The notes beneath the pieces are model-generated. The model had not been told where the DNA came from. It saw only the letters and a program-made list of their open reading frames with translations, and did no database searches. Source: Streptomyces sp. TSRI0107 (GTDB lineage Bacteria; Actinomycetota; Actinomycetes; Streptomycetales; Streptomycetaceae). From it: a stretch of 64,000 bases of DNA. The stretch lies in contig NZ_LIVZ01000005.1 of assembly GCF_001905845.1 (NCBI RefSeq), positions 434,001 to 498,000 on the forward strand. Direction: 5' to 3'. Position numbers and translations under genes: made by a program. Each line of letters starts with the position of its first letter. The first letter of the stretch is position 1. Positions 25,815 to 36,114 of this stretch are shown piece after piece.

Positions 25815-27230
25815 GTGACCAGCACAGCGCAGGCACCTCAGTCAGGAGCCAAGTCGGCGCACCCCGAACATCTCGGGCACGTCGTCTTCATCACCGCCGC
25901 AGCCGCCATGGGCGGATTCCTGTTCGGCTACGACAGCTCTGTCATCAACGGTGCCAACGGCGGCATCCAGGACCGCTTCGATCTCAGCTCGGGCGCCACC
26001 GGAACCGTCGCCGCCTGCGCCCTGCTCGGCAGCGCCGTGGGTGCCGCCGTCGCGGGCCGGATCGCCGACCGGATCGGCCGTATCCGCGTCATGCAGATCG
26101 CCGCGGTGCTGTTCGCGGTGAGTGCCGTGGGCTCCGGTCTGCCGTTCGCCGCCTGGGACCTCGCCGCCTGGCGGGTGCTCGGCGGCATAGCCATCGGTAT
26201 GGCCTCGGTCATCGGCCCGGCCTACATCGCCGAGGTCGCCCCGCCCGCCTACCGGGGCCGGCTCGCCTCGTTCCAGCAGGCCGCCATCGTCATCGGCATC
26301 GCCGTCTCGCAGCTCGTCAACTGGGCCATCCTCAACCTGGCCGACGGCGAGGAGCGCGGGCAGGTCGCCGGGTTCGAGGCCTGGCAGTGGATGCTCGGCG
26401 TGATGCTCGTGCCGGCCGTGATCTACGGCCTGCTCTCCTTCGCCATCCCCGAGTCCCCCCGCTACCTGATCAGCGTGGGCCGTATCGCCGACGCCAAGAA
26501 GGTGCTCGCCGACGTCGAGGGCGACATCGACCTGGACGCCCGCGTCACCGAGATCGACACGGCGATGCGCGGCGACCACAAGTCCACCTTCAAGGACCTG
26601 CTCGGCGGCCGCTTCGGCCTGCTGCCGATCGTCTGGATCGGCATCGGCCTCTCCGTCTTCCAGCAGCTGGTCGGCATCAACGTCATCTTCTACTACTCGA
26701 ACCTGCTGTGGCAGTCCGTCGGCGTCGACCCGTCGAGCTCCTTCTTCTACTCGTTCGAGACCTCGATCATCAACATCATCGGCACCGTGATCGCGATGAT
26801 CTTCGTCGACCGCATCGGCCGCAAGCCGCTCGCGCTCATCGGCTCGGTCGGCATGGGCATCTCGCTCGCGGCGGCCGCCTGGTCCTTCTCCTTCCAGAAC
26901 GGCAACGACCCGCTGCCCACCGCGCAGGGTTACGTGGCGCTGATCGCCGCCAACGCGTTCGTGCTGTTCTTCGCCCTGTCCTGGGGTGTGGTCGTCTGGG
27001 TCATGCTCGGCGAGGTCTTCCCGAACAAGATCCGCGCGGCGGCGCTCGGTGTGGCCGCCTCGGCCCAGTGGATCGCCAACTGGGTGATCACCATCACCTT
27101 CCCGGACCTCTCGGAGTGGAACCTGTCGCTCACCTACGTCATGTACGCGGTGTTCGCCTTCCTCTCCATTCCGTTCATCCTCAAGTTCGTGCCCGAGACC
27201 AAGGGCAAGAAGCTGGAGGAGATGGGCTGA
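25815..27230 (+). CDS. glcP: MFS glucose permease GlcP
   Basis: 471-residue major facilitator sugar transporter with 12 membrane spans. It shows family motifs GGFLFGYDSSVINGA (first span), DRIGRIRVM after span 2, ESPRYL before the central loop, FQQLVGINVIFYYS (span 7), and PETKG at the end. GTG at 25815 with GAGGAG 8 nt upstream fits the start I recall for GlcP. The place directly after smc matches glcP1 of S. coelicolor, the glucose permease central to glucose uptake and carbon repression. Its upstream region has a promoter inside an inverted repeat, so it is probably regulated. Confidence 0.9.
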   Translation: MTSTAQAPQSGAKSAHPEHLGHVVFITAAAAMGGFLFGYDSSVINGANGGIQDRFDLSSGATGTVAACALLGSAVGAAVAGRIADRIGRIRVMQIAAVLFAVSAVGSGLPFAAWDLAAWRVLGGIAIGMASVIGPAYIAEVAPPAYRGRLASFQQAAIVIGIAVSQLVNWAILNLADGEERGQVAGFEAWQWMLGVMLVPAVIYGLLSFAIPESPRYLISVGRIADAKKVLADVEGDIDLDARVTEIDTAMRGDHKSTFKDLLGGRFGLLPIVWIGIGLSVFQQLVGINVIFYYSNLLWQSVGVDPSSSFFYSFETSIINIIGTVIAMIFVDRIGRKPLALIGSVGMGISLAAAAWSFSFQNGNDPLPTAQGYVALIAANAFVLFFALSWGVVVWVMLGEVFPNKIRAAALGVAASAQWIANWVITITFPDLSEWNLSLTYVMYAVFAFLSIPFILKFVPETKGKKLEEMG

Positions 27231-27293
27231 TCCGGCCCCTCGAGAACTCGAGGAGACGGGCCAAGTCCCCGCTGCCCGCTCCTCGACACCCGT

Positions 27294-27340
27294 AAGACGT
27301 ACTGCCCCGGCTCAGACACCGAGCCGGGGCAGTACGTCTT
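27294..27340. terminator. Bidirectional terminator between glcP and LLM gene
   Basis: A perfect 20-bp stem (outer AAGACGTACTG, inner GCCCCGGCTC) with a 7-nt loop. The right arm is also the last codons of the convergent LLM oxidoreductase gene, whose stop is in the loop. It should stop transcripts from both sides. Confidence 0.8.
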
Positions 27341-28283
27341 CGCACAGCAGCCGCAGGCTGCGCCAGCCCTCGTCCACCGGCATCCCGCCGACCAGCGGAT
27401 GCAGCACCAGCTGGTCCGCGCCCCGCGCCACGCACTCGTCGGGGGTGAGCACCCGGTAGACGCCCTCCGCGCGCAGCTCGTCCACGGTCCCGGCCGCCGA
27501 CCGCACCGCCGAGCGGATGCCCGCGCCCTGCCAGGAGGCGTACGTCCGCGCCTCGTGCAGGAAGTGTTCGCCGTACGCCGCCCAGACGCGGTCCGGGTCC
27601 TCGGCGAGGTGCAGCAGCGGCGTCTCGGCGGCGGGCATCATCGTCCAGCCCCGCGTGCCGTACTCCACCAGCCGCTCCTTGTAGTACGCCTCCAGTTCCG
27701 GCAGATGCGCGCTGGGGAAGAAAGGCAGGCCGAGCCGGGCGGCGCGGCGGGCGGCGGTCCGCGAGGAGCCGCCCACGAGCAGCAGGGGGTGCGGCTCGGT
27801 GAAGGGGCGCGGGGTGACCCGTACCGTACGGCCCCGGTAGGCGAACTCCTCGCCCGTCCAGGCCCTGAGCGGGGTCTCCAGCAGCTCGTCCTGGAGCCGG
27901 CCGCGCCGCGCCCAGGCCACCCCCGCGCATTCGTACTCCTCGGCCCGGTAGCCGATCCCGGCGACGGTCACCAGCCGGCCGCCGCTCAGCAGGTCCAGTA
28001 CGGCGATGTCCTCGGCGAGGCGCAGAGGGTCGTGCAGCGGGCCGATGGCGGCCGACACGGTGACCGTGATCCGCCGGGTCGCGCCCGGTACCGCGCCCGC
28101 GAAGACGAACGGCGAGGGCAGCCAGTCGTCGGCGACGCCGTGGTGCTCCTCCGTCTGCACGGTGGTGACACCGCGGGTGTCGGCGTACGCGGCCATCTCC
28201 AGCGCGGCCCGGTAGCGGGCGCCGAGCGAGGCGGGGGTGGCGCGGGGCTCGACCGGGTTGGAGCGGACGACCGTGACGGGCAT
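27312..28283 (-). CDS. LLM-class flavin/F420-dependent oxidoreductase
   Basis: 323-residue TIM-barrel protein of the luciferase-like monooxygenase superfamily. Features are the EEHHGVADDWLPSPFVFAG segment near residue 46, AIGPLHDPLRLAEDIAVLD (about 80-98), and the LLVGGSSRTAARRAARLGL motif (about 170). FMN or F420 as cofactor cannot be told from sequence. The start is ATG at 28283. Its ribosome binding site lies in the 3' arm of a 10-bp hairpin. The NCS1 permease gene is upstream on the same strand (143 bp), so the two may form an operon for a nitrogenous heterocycle. Confidence 0.85.
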   Translation of the reverse strand: MPVTVVRSNPVEPRATPASLGARYRAALEMAAYADTRGVTTVQTEEHHGVADDWLPSPFVFAGAVPGATRRITVTVSAAIGPLHDPLRLAEDIAVLDLLSGGRLVTVAGIGYRAEEYECAGVAWARRGRLQDELLETPLRAWTGEEFAYRGRTVRVTPRPFTEPHPLLLVGGSSRTAARRAARLGLPFFPSAHLPELEAYYKERLVEYGTRGWTMMPAAETPLLHLAEDPDRVWAAYGEHFLHEARTYASWQGAGIRSAVRSAAGTVDELRAEGVYRVLTPDECVARGADQLVLHPLVGGMPVDEGWRSLRLLCEDVLPRLGV

Positions 28284-28288
28284 GGGAA

Positions 28289-28321
28289 GTCCCCCTCCGG
28301 TGCGGATCGGTGGAGGGGGAC
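28289..28321 (-). promoter_or_regulatory. RBS-sequestering hairpin in LLM gene leader
   Basis: On the minus strand GTCCCCCTCC, a 13-nt loop and GGAGGGGGAC form a perfect 10-bp stem. The 3' arm holds the GGAGG ribosome binding site, 5 nt before the ATG. When folded it should block translation. Confidence 0.6.
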
Positions 28322-28326
28322 AGCAG

Positions 28327-28341
28327 CTGACGGTACGTCAG
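28327..28341 (-). promoter_or_regulatory. Palindrome CTGACGGTACGTCAG before the LLM leader hairpin
   Basis: Two 6-bp arms around GTA, 5 nt upstream of the RBS hairpin. It can be a second RNA hairpin or a DNA operator; TGACG/CGTCA arms are typical of dimeric repressors. Confidence 0.45.
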
Positions 28342-28426
28342 ATGGCCATGACCGCGTTCCGGCGGTTCCCGGACACCGGCCGACGGCTCGGGCGCCGACC
28401 GGTGATGCTCGGCGTCGGCCGCTTCG

Positions 28427-29905
28427 TCAGGCGCGGGTCGCCGTGAGCTGCCCGGAAGCCTCCGCGGGCGCCGCGGGCGCGGCGGCCGTCGTCGACGGCG
28501 TCACCGCCGGCTTCGGGAGGGCCAGGTACAGCAGGCCCGAGATCACGATCGTGGCGACCCAGCCGAGGCCGTACTCGCCGATCACGTTGTTCGTGGCGAG
28601 CGGGCCGGTGAACCAGTCCGACGTGGTGAACAGCAGGCCCGCGACCAGGCCGACCGCCCAGGCGGTCACCGCGGCGGGGGAGAAGCCGCCCCGGTACCAG
28701 TAGGCGCTGGTCCGCGTGGTGTCGGCCATGGCCCGGCCGTCGTACTCCGTGCGCCGCAGCATGTCCGCGCCGAACACGCCGACCCAGGCGGAGAACGCCA
28801 CCGCCAGCAGGGACAGGAAGGCGATGAAGGAACCCATGAAGCTCGTCGCCACCAGCATCAGCACCCCGCCGAACACCAGCGAGATCAGGGCGTTCACCGA
28901 CACCGCCCAGTGCCGCGGCACCTTGATGCCGAGGGTCTGCGCGGTGAAGCCCGCCGAGTACATCGACATCGCGTTGATCAGCAGCATGCCGATCAGCGCG
29001 ATCAGCAGGTACGGCACCGCGATCCAGGTCGGCAGGATCTCGCCGAGGAAGGAGACCGGGTCGGCGGCCGAGGCCAGGTCCGGCGTGGACACCGCCATCA
29101 CCGCGCCCATCAGGACCATCGGCAGCACGACGACACCGGCGCCGCCCACCGCCGTGCCCACGATCGCCTTCGACGACGCGGTACGCGGCAGATAGCGGGT
29201 GAAGTCCGGCGCGGACGGGATCCAGCTGACGCCGCCCGCCGCGATCATGCCGATACCGGTGATCACCGCGGCCGTGGAACCGGCGGAGTGGTCCAGCACC
29301 TTCGACCAGTCCGTGTTCACCGCCAGATAGCCGAGGACCAGCACCGAGAACGCGCCGAAGAGGTAGGTCGCGTACTTGTTGCACTTCTGCACGGCGTTGA
29401 TGCCGAGCCCGGAGATCGCGAACGTCGCGACCACGAACGCCAGCAGCGTCACCATGTCCAGCACGCTGTTCGCGCCGATGCCGAACACGATGTCCAGGAT
29501 GGTGAGCATGGCGTAGGCGCCGGTCACCGCGTTGATCGTCTCCCAGCCCCAGCGGGCGACCCAGATCAGCGAACCGGGCAGCAGGTTGCCGCGCTGCCCG
29601 AAGACGGCGCGGGACAGCGCCATGCCCGGCGCGCCGCCCCGCTTGCCCGCGATGCCGATCAGCCCGACCAGCCCGTACGACACGAGAGGTGCGACGGCGG
29701 CGACGACCAGCGCCTGCCAGATGTTGAGGTGGTATGCGACGACCAGGCTGGCGCCCATGGTGAGCAGCAGCACGCTGATGTTGGCGCCCACCCAGGTGGG
29801 GAACAGCTCGCGGGTCCTGGCGGTGCGTTCGTCGTCCGGTACCTGCTCGATACCGCGGGTTTCGAGAGCGCCTTCGGCCTCGGCGGTCTTGCTCATGAAG
29901 AACAT
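28427..29905 (-). CDS. NCS1-family nucleobase permease (CodB-like)
   Basis: 492-residue nucleobase:cation symporter-1 with about 12 membrane spans. The N-terminal motif ELFPTWVGANISVLLLTMGA, RWGWETINAVTGAYAML (about spans 3-4) and the substrate-site region SWIPSAPDFTRYLPRTAS are typical of cytosine/purine permeases. ATG at 29905 (MFFMSK) or 29896 (MSKTAE) is possible; neither has a clear RBS. A -10 box TACAAT at 29971-29966 lies upstream. It probably imports a pyrimidine or purine; the substrate is not predictable. It is followed by the LLM oxidoreductase. Confidence 0.9.
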   Translation of the reverse strand: MFFMSKTAEAEGALETRGIEQVPDDERTARTRELFPTWVGANISVLLLTMGASLVVAYHLNIWQALVVAAVAPLVSYGLVGLIGIAGKRGGAPGMALSRAVFGQRGNLLPGSLIWVARWGWETINAVTGAYAMLTILDIVFGIGANSVLDMVTLLAFVVATFAISGLGINAVQKCNKYATYLFGAFSVLVLGYLAVNTDWSKVLDHSAGSTAAVITGIGMIAAGGVSWIPSAPDFTRYLPRTASSKAIVGTAVGGAGVVVLPMVLMGAVMAVSTPDLASAADPVSFLGEILPTWIAVPYLLIALIGMLLINAMSMYSAGFTAQTLGIKVPRHWAVSVNALISLVFGGVLMLVATSFMGSFIAFLSLLAVAFSAWVGVFGADMLRRTEYDGRAMADTTRTSAYWYRGGFSPAAVTAWAVGLVAGLLFTTSDWFTGPLATNNVIGEYGLGWVATIVISGLLYLALPKPAVTPSTTAAAPAAPAEASGQLTATRA

Positions 29906-29948
29906 GCCTAGCGGTGGGGGGACGGGGGATGACGGGACTCTACGCGCG

Positions 29949-29975
29949 TTGACGCGGTCTGTGCCATTGTACTTT
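29949..29975. promoter_or_regulatory. Overlapping divergent promoters, NCS1 permease / ftsY
   Basis: Minus strand: TGTGGG, 17 bp, then TACAAT (29971-29966). Plus strand: TTGACG (29949-29954), 15 bp, then TACTTT (29970-29975). The two -10 boxes share bases, so the promoters may compete. Confidence 0.4.
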
Positions 29976-30066
29976 GGTCCGACTCGCACCCACAGGTGTC
30001 TTTTGTCTCTCGGAGGAAGCCACAAGAAGGGTCCGGGGGACCCCCATGGCCGATACTGGACGCGTT

Positions 30067-31284
30067 ATGGACATCGTCATCCTTGCTGTAGTCATCGCCG
30101 TGGTCGTGCTCGGCGCGCTCGGCGGGCTCATCGTCGGCAGCCGGCGGAAGAAGTCGCTGCCCCCGCCGCCCCCCACGACGCCCGACCTCACCGCACCTCC
30201 GGCCGAGCCGCACGTCGGCGACGAGGCCGAGACGCCTAAGGAGGAACCGCGCCGGACGATAGAGGAGGTGGACCTCCCGGACGGCTCGGCCCCGACCGCC
30301 GTCGAGGAGCCTCCCGTCGTCGAGGAGCCCCTTGTCGAGGCTCCCCCGATCGAGATCCCGGAACCCACCGCCGGACGCCTGGTGCGGCTGCGCGCCCGGC
30401 TGTCCCGCTCCCAGAACGCCCTCGGCAAGGGCCTGCTCACGCTGCTCTCGCGCGAGCACCTGGACGAGGACACCTGGGAGGAGATCGAGGACACCCTGCT
30501 CACCGCCGACGTCGGCGTCCAGCCCACCCAGGAGCTGGTCGAGCGGCTGCGCGAGCGGGTGAAGGTGCTCGGCACCCGTACCCCCGCCGAACTGCGCGGT
30601 CTGCTCCGCGAGGAGCTGCTCACGCTGGTCGGCACCGACTTCGACCGCACCGTGAAGACCGAGCCCGAGGGCCGCAAGCCCGGCATCGTGATGGTCGTCG
30701 GCGTCAACGGCACCGGCAAGACCACCACCACCGGCAAGCTCGCCCGCGTGCTGGTCGCCGACGGCAACAGCGTCGTCCTCGGCGCCGCCGACACCTTCCG
30801 CGCGGCCGCCGCCGACCAGCTCCAGACCTGGGGCGAGCGCGTCGGCGCCCACACCGTGCGCGGGCCCGAGGGCGGCGACCCCGCCTCCGTCGCGTTCGAC
30901 GCGGTCAAGGAGGGCAAGGAGATCGCGGCCGACGTCGTGCTCATCGACACCGCCGGCCGGCTCCACACCAAGACCGGCCTCATGGACGAGCTCGGCAAGG
31001 TCAAGCGCGTCGTCGAGAAGCACGCCCCGCTCGACGAGGTGCTGCTCGTCCTCGACGCCACCACCGGTCAGAACGGCCTGGTGCAGGCCCGGGTGTTCGC
31101 CGAGGTCGTCGACATCAGCGGCATCGTGCTCACCAAGCTCGACGGCACCGCCAAGGGCGGCATCGTCGTCGCCGTCCAGCGCGAGCTGGGCGTCCCGGTC
31201 AAGCTGGTCGGGCTCGGCGAGGGCGCGGACGACCTCGCGCCGTTCGAGCCGGAGGCGTTCGTCGACGCCCTCATCGGAGAGTGA
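30067..31284 (+). CDS. ftsY: Signal recognition particle receptor FtsY
   Basis: 405-residue SRP receptor GTPase that docks Ffh-ribosome complexes at the membrane. It has an N-terminal membrane segment (about 2-22, IVILAVVIAVVVLGALGGLI), a Pro/Glu-rich acidic linker (about 28-105), the N domain, and the G domain with G1 GVNGTGKTTTTGKLA (about 219), DTAGRLHTK (about 298) and TKLDGTAKGG (about 358). ATG at 30067 matches the Streptomyces form starting with a membrane anchor; ATG at 30046 is in frame. Confidence 0.95.
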   Translation: MDIVILAVVIAVVVLGALGGLIVGSRRKKSLPPPPPTTPDLTAPPAEPHVGDEAETPKEEPRRTIEEVDLPDGSAPTAVEEPPVVEEPLVEAPPIEIPEPTAGRLVRLRARLSRSQNALGKGLLTLLSREHLDEDTWEEIEDTLLTADVGVQPTQELVERLRERVKVLGTRTPAELRGLLREELLTLVGTDFDRTVKTEPEGRKPGIVMVVGVNGTGKTTTTGKLARVLVADGNSVVLGAADTFRAAAADQLQTWGERVGAHTVRGPEGGDPASVAFDAVKEGKEIAADVVLIDTAGRLHTKTGLMDELGKVKRVVEKHAPLDEVLLVLDATTGQNGLVQARVFAEVVDISGIVLTKLDGTAKGGIVVAVQRELGVPVKLVGLGEGADDLAPFEPEAFVDALIGE

Positions 31285-31314
31285 CCCCCGCCCACGCAGA
31301 TTCGTACGTGCTCG

Positions 31315-31354
31315 CGAAGCGCCCGCCCCCCGGCGAAAGGGGGCGGGCGCTTCG
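31315..31354 (+). terminator. Terminator after ftsY
   Basis: A 16-bp perfect GC-rich stem (CGAAGCGCCCGCCCCC and its complement) with an 8-nt loop, 30 bp past the stop. It lacks a T run. Confidence 0.75.
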
Positions 31355-31444
31355 TCGTACGGCGGTGCGCGATCAGCGGTGTCGAGCGGGCAACCGGTGT
31401 GGTGTCACGCCCGCGACCGAGGCGCCGGGTCCATGACCGGGGCG

Positions 31445-32107
31445 TTACGCCCGCGACCGGTGCGCCACGTACGCCAGCGTCCCCAGCAGCAGCCGGGCCT
31501 CCGGCGGCCGGGACGCCGAGTCCAGGGCGGGGGAGCGCAGCCAGCGCACCGGGCCGAGGCCGCCGCGGTCGGAGGGCGGCGCGGTGATGAACGTACCGGG
31601 GCCGAGTCCGCGCAGGTCCAGGCCGGGGTCGTCCCAGCCCATGCGGTAGAGCAGCGCGGGGAGCTCGGCGGCGGCGCCGGGGGCGACGAAGAAGTGGGCG
31701 CGGCCGTCCGGGGTGGCGGTCACCGGGCCGAGCGGGAGGCCCATCCGCTCCAGCCGCACCAGGGCGTGCCGCCCGGCCGTCTCGGCCACCTCGATCACGT
31801 CGAACGCCCGCCCGACCGGCAGCATCACGGCCGCGCCCGGCACCTCCGCCCAGGCGTCGGTCACCTCGTCCAGCGTGGCGCCGGCCGGGACCCGGGGGGC
31901 GAAGTCGAGCGGGTGCGCGCCCGGTGCCCGGCAGTCGGGGCGGCCGCAGGAGCACAGGCCCGCGGCTGCCCGCGCGCCCGGCACGACGTCCCATCCCCAC
32001 AGCCCGGTGTACTCGGCCACGGCGGTGCACTCCGACGAGCGGCCGCGGCGGCGCGAGCCGGACCGGATGTCGCGAATGCCCCGACTGCTGCCGATCGTGA
32101 AGCCCAT
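31445..32107 (-). CDS. Primase/polymerase-like (AEP) protein with altered catalytic motif
   Basis: 220-residue protein resembling the N-terminal part of bifunctional DNA primase/polymerases. It shows EYTGLWGWDVVPG (about 32-44), a Cys cluster CSCGRPDC (52-59), FDVIEVAE (102-109) where active family members usually have a DxD-type motif, and GRAHFFVAPG with H138. D103, E106 and H138 could form a reduced site or the protein may be non-catalytic. ATG at 32107 is well supported by GGAGGGGG 5 nt upstream. It is divergent from nsdA. I recall it as conserved next to nsdA in Streptomyces without a known role. Confidence 0.75.
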   Translation of the reverse strand: MGFTIGSSRGIRDIRSGSRRRGRSSECTAVAEYTGLWGWDVVPGARAAAGLCSCGRPDCRAPGAHPLDFAPRVPAGATLDEVTDAWAEVPGAAVMLPVGRAFDVIEVAETAGRHALVRLERMGLPLGPVTATPDGRAHFFVAPGAAAELPALLYRMGWDDPGLDLRGLGPGTFITAPPSDRGGLGPVRWLRSPALDSASRPPEARLLLGTLAYVAHRSRA

Positions 32108-32561
32108 GCCCCCTCCAACGGGTCCGAAGCGGCGGTGGTTACGAGCCGGATCGAGACGAATGCGGAACGTGACCACGCCTACCCGGTTGCCCGATGCCGC
32201 GCGGTTCACTCGGCGCCCGGAAGTCCGCCGGGTGGCGCGCACGGCCGCGCACGCCCCCGTTCACTTCACTCCGCCCGTTCCTGGTCGTGATGTGTCAAGT
32301 GAATCGTGTGGAGGCCACCGTGAGTTCATTCGAAGGGGTGGCGAATGGTGGCGTTTCTTGAATCGCCATGGTTGGAGGGGTGATCGTAGGATTACTGTGA
32401 GTGCATAGCAAGTGGGGCACATGCGCTGGTGGGTATGCCGGAGGCAACTCGGTTTCCCGTTCGAAGGGTGAGAACTCGAGGACGGGCGGCGCACTTGACG
32501 GGCATTCTGATAAGGCTTGGCGCACTCGATGACAAGCGGTCTGAGGGATGGGGGCGTTCCA
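32108..32561. other. 454-bp divergent intergenic region, primase-like gene / nsdA
   Basis: Gene-free and richer in A/T than its surroundings. It holds a TTGACG-like box at about 32497 but no convincing -10 at the right distance, and short direct repeats of GGTGGCG near 32338. It is probably the control region for nsdA; no regulator can be named. Confidence 0.5.
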
Positions 32562-34067
32562 GTGGGCGGCAACGGCGGAAGCGGGACGAACGCTGAGAAG
32601 CGCCCGAATGAGCTGTTGGGCTCGTGGTTCGTGCGCAGCGGCTGGTCCAAGGGCGAGCTGGCCCGGCAGGTCAACCGCCGGGCACGCCAGTTGGGCGCCA
32701 ACCACATCTCGACGGACACCTCGCGGGTGCGACGCTGGCTCGACGGCGAGAACCCGCGCGAGCCGATCCCGCGGATCCTGTCCGAGCTGTTCTCCGAGCG
32801 GTTCGGCTGTGTCGTCTCCGTCGAGGACCTGGGCCTGCGCACCGCCCGCCAGTCACCCTCGGCGACCGGTGTCGACATGCCCTGGACGGGCCCGCAGACG
32901 GTGGCACTGCTCAGCGAGTTCTCGCGCAGCGACCTGATGCTGGCGCGGCGCGGCTTCCTCGGAACCTCGCTGTCCCTGTCCGCGGGCCCGGCCCTCATCG
33001 AACCCATGCAGCGCTGGCTCGTCCCGGCCCCCGCCTCCCCCCGGCTCTCCAGCGGCTTAGACCTCGGGGCCGCGGCGGAACCCGCGTCCGCGCCCGCCGC
33101 CCGCGCGCGTGGACGGCTGTCCAAGCCCGAGCTGGACCTGCTGGAGTCCACCACGGCGATGTTCCGGCAGTGGGACGCCCAGTGCGGCGGCGGCCTGCGC
33201 CGCAAGGCGGTCGTCGGCCAGCTGCACGAGGTCACCGACCTGCTCCAGGAACCCCAGCCCGAGGCCACCACCCGCAAACTGTTCAAGGTCGCCGCCGAGC
33301 TGGCCGAACTCGCCGGCTGGATGAGCTACGACGTCGGGCTCCAGCCCACCGCGCAGAAGTACTTCGTCCTCGCCCTGCACGCAGCCAAGGAGGCCGGCGA
33401 CCGCCCGCTCGGCTCGTACGTCCTCTCCAGCATGAGCCGCCAGATGATCCACCTCGGCCGGCCCGACGACGCACTGGAACTGATCCACCTCGCCCAGTAC
33501 GGCAGCCGCGACTGCGCGAGCCCGCGCACCCAGGCGATGCTGTATGCGATGGAGGCCCGCGCGTACGCCAACATGGGCCAGCCCGGCAAGACCAAACGGG
33601 CCGTGCGGATGGCCGAGGACACCTTCGCCGACGCCGAGGACTGGGACGAGCCGGACCCCGACTGGATCCGCTTCTTCTCCGAGGCCGAGCTGCACGGCGA
33701 GAACAGCCACTCCTACCGCGACCTCGCCTACGTCGCCGGCCGCAGCCCCACCTACGCCTCCCTCGCCGAACCGCTGATGCGGCGGGCCGTCGAGCTGTTC
33801 GCCCAGGACTCCGAGCACCAGCGCTCGTACGCGCTCAACCTCATCGGCATGGCCACGGTCCACCTGCTCCAGCGCGAGCCCGAGCAGAGCGCCGTCTTCG
33901 CCGAGCGGGCCATGCAGGTCGCCAAGAAGGTCCGCTCCGAGCGCGTGAACACCCGTATCCGAAAGACCGTGGACACCGCGGCCCGCGACTTCGGCGATCT
34001 CGCCAAGGTCGTCGATCTCACCGACAAGCTCGCCGTCGAGCTGCCCGAGACCGCCGAGGCGGTCTGA
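32562..34067 (+). CDS. nsdA: NsdA, negative regulator of differentiation and antibiotic production
   Basis: 501-residue cytosolic protein. In S. coelicolor the orthologue (about 500 residues) represses sporulation and production of several antibiotics. The N-terminus reads GGNGGSGTNAEKRPNELLGS, followed by an HTH-like segment (WSKGELARQVNRRARQLGAN, TDTSRVRRWLDGENPREPIP) and TPR-like helices from about 200 to the end. GTG at 32562 gives the known length; ATG at 32529 is an in-frame alternative. Codon 166 is TTA (33057-33059), the rare leucine codon read by the bldA tRNA. Confidence 0.93.
   Translation: MGGNGGSGTNAEKRPNELLGSWFVRSGWSKGELARQVNRRARQLGANHISTDTSRVRRWLDGENPREPIPRILSELFSERFGCVVSVEDLGLRTARQSPSATGVDMPWTGPQTVALLSEFSRSDLMLARRGFLGTSLSLSAGPALIEPMQRWLVPAPASPRLSSGLDLGAAAEPASAPAARARGRLSKPELDLLESTTAMFRQWDAQCGGGLRRKAVVGQLHEVTDLLQEPQPEATTRKLFKVAAELAELAGWMSYDVGLQPTAQKYFVLALHAAKEAGDRPLGSYVLSSMSRQMIHLGRPDDALELIHLAQYGSRDCASPRTQAMLYAMEARAYANMGQPGKTKRAVRMAEDTFADAEDWDEPDPDWIRFFSEAELHGENSHSYRDLAYVAGRSPTYASLAEPLMRRAVELFAQDSEHQRSYALNLIGMATVHLLQREPEQSAVFAERAMQVAKKVRSERVNTRIRKTVDTAARDFGDLAKVVDLTDKLAVELPETAEAV
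33057..33059 (+). other. TTA codon in nsdA (bldA-dependent)
   Basis: In frame within PRLSSGLDLGAA. It lies 540 nt into the frame that opens at 32517, exactly 180 codons, so the phase is certain. It is the only TTA codon I noticed in the genes of this window. Confidence 0.9.
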
Positions 34068-34401
34068 GGCCCGAACCTCCCGAGCCCCGGCCGCGGCCGG
34101 CCCTCCCGAACTGCCCGACTCGGCTCCCCCACGCCAGGTCATCGGAAGGCCGCCCGCGGCCGGTTTTCACTCCCTCCGAAGATCTCTTTCGAAGGTTGCG
34201 CCACGATAACGATCGCGCGGCCCGAGATCTGCCAATTCATCGACGCGTAACACGCACCGCGCCTTCGTCACGGCGGCGAAACAACGAGGGGCTTCCACCG
34301 AAACCGCGCTGCGCCAATCTCGTGGCGCATAACCGGCCCACCCCTCAATCCGCTCCAGGCTTCGCCCGCACGGGGCCGTATCCAACGACGAGGAGACGCC
34401 G
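34068..34401 (+). promoter_or_regulatory. amtB control region with GlnR site
   Basis: This 334-bp region holds GTAAC (34247-34251) and GTCAC-N6-GAAAC (34267-34282). The latter fits the actinobacterial GlnR half-box pair GTnAC-N6-GAAAC. GlnR activates amtB-glnK-glnD under nitrogen limitation in S. coelicolor. The gap between the two GTnAC elements is 20 bp centre to centre rather than the usual 22. Nothing else was recognised in the rest. Confidence 0.6.
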
Positions 34402-36077
<1,676 letters not shown>

Positions 36078-36114
36078 CAGACGCGCTCTGACCGAAGAGA
36101 ACAGGAGTCGCTGG

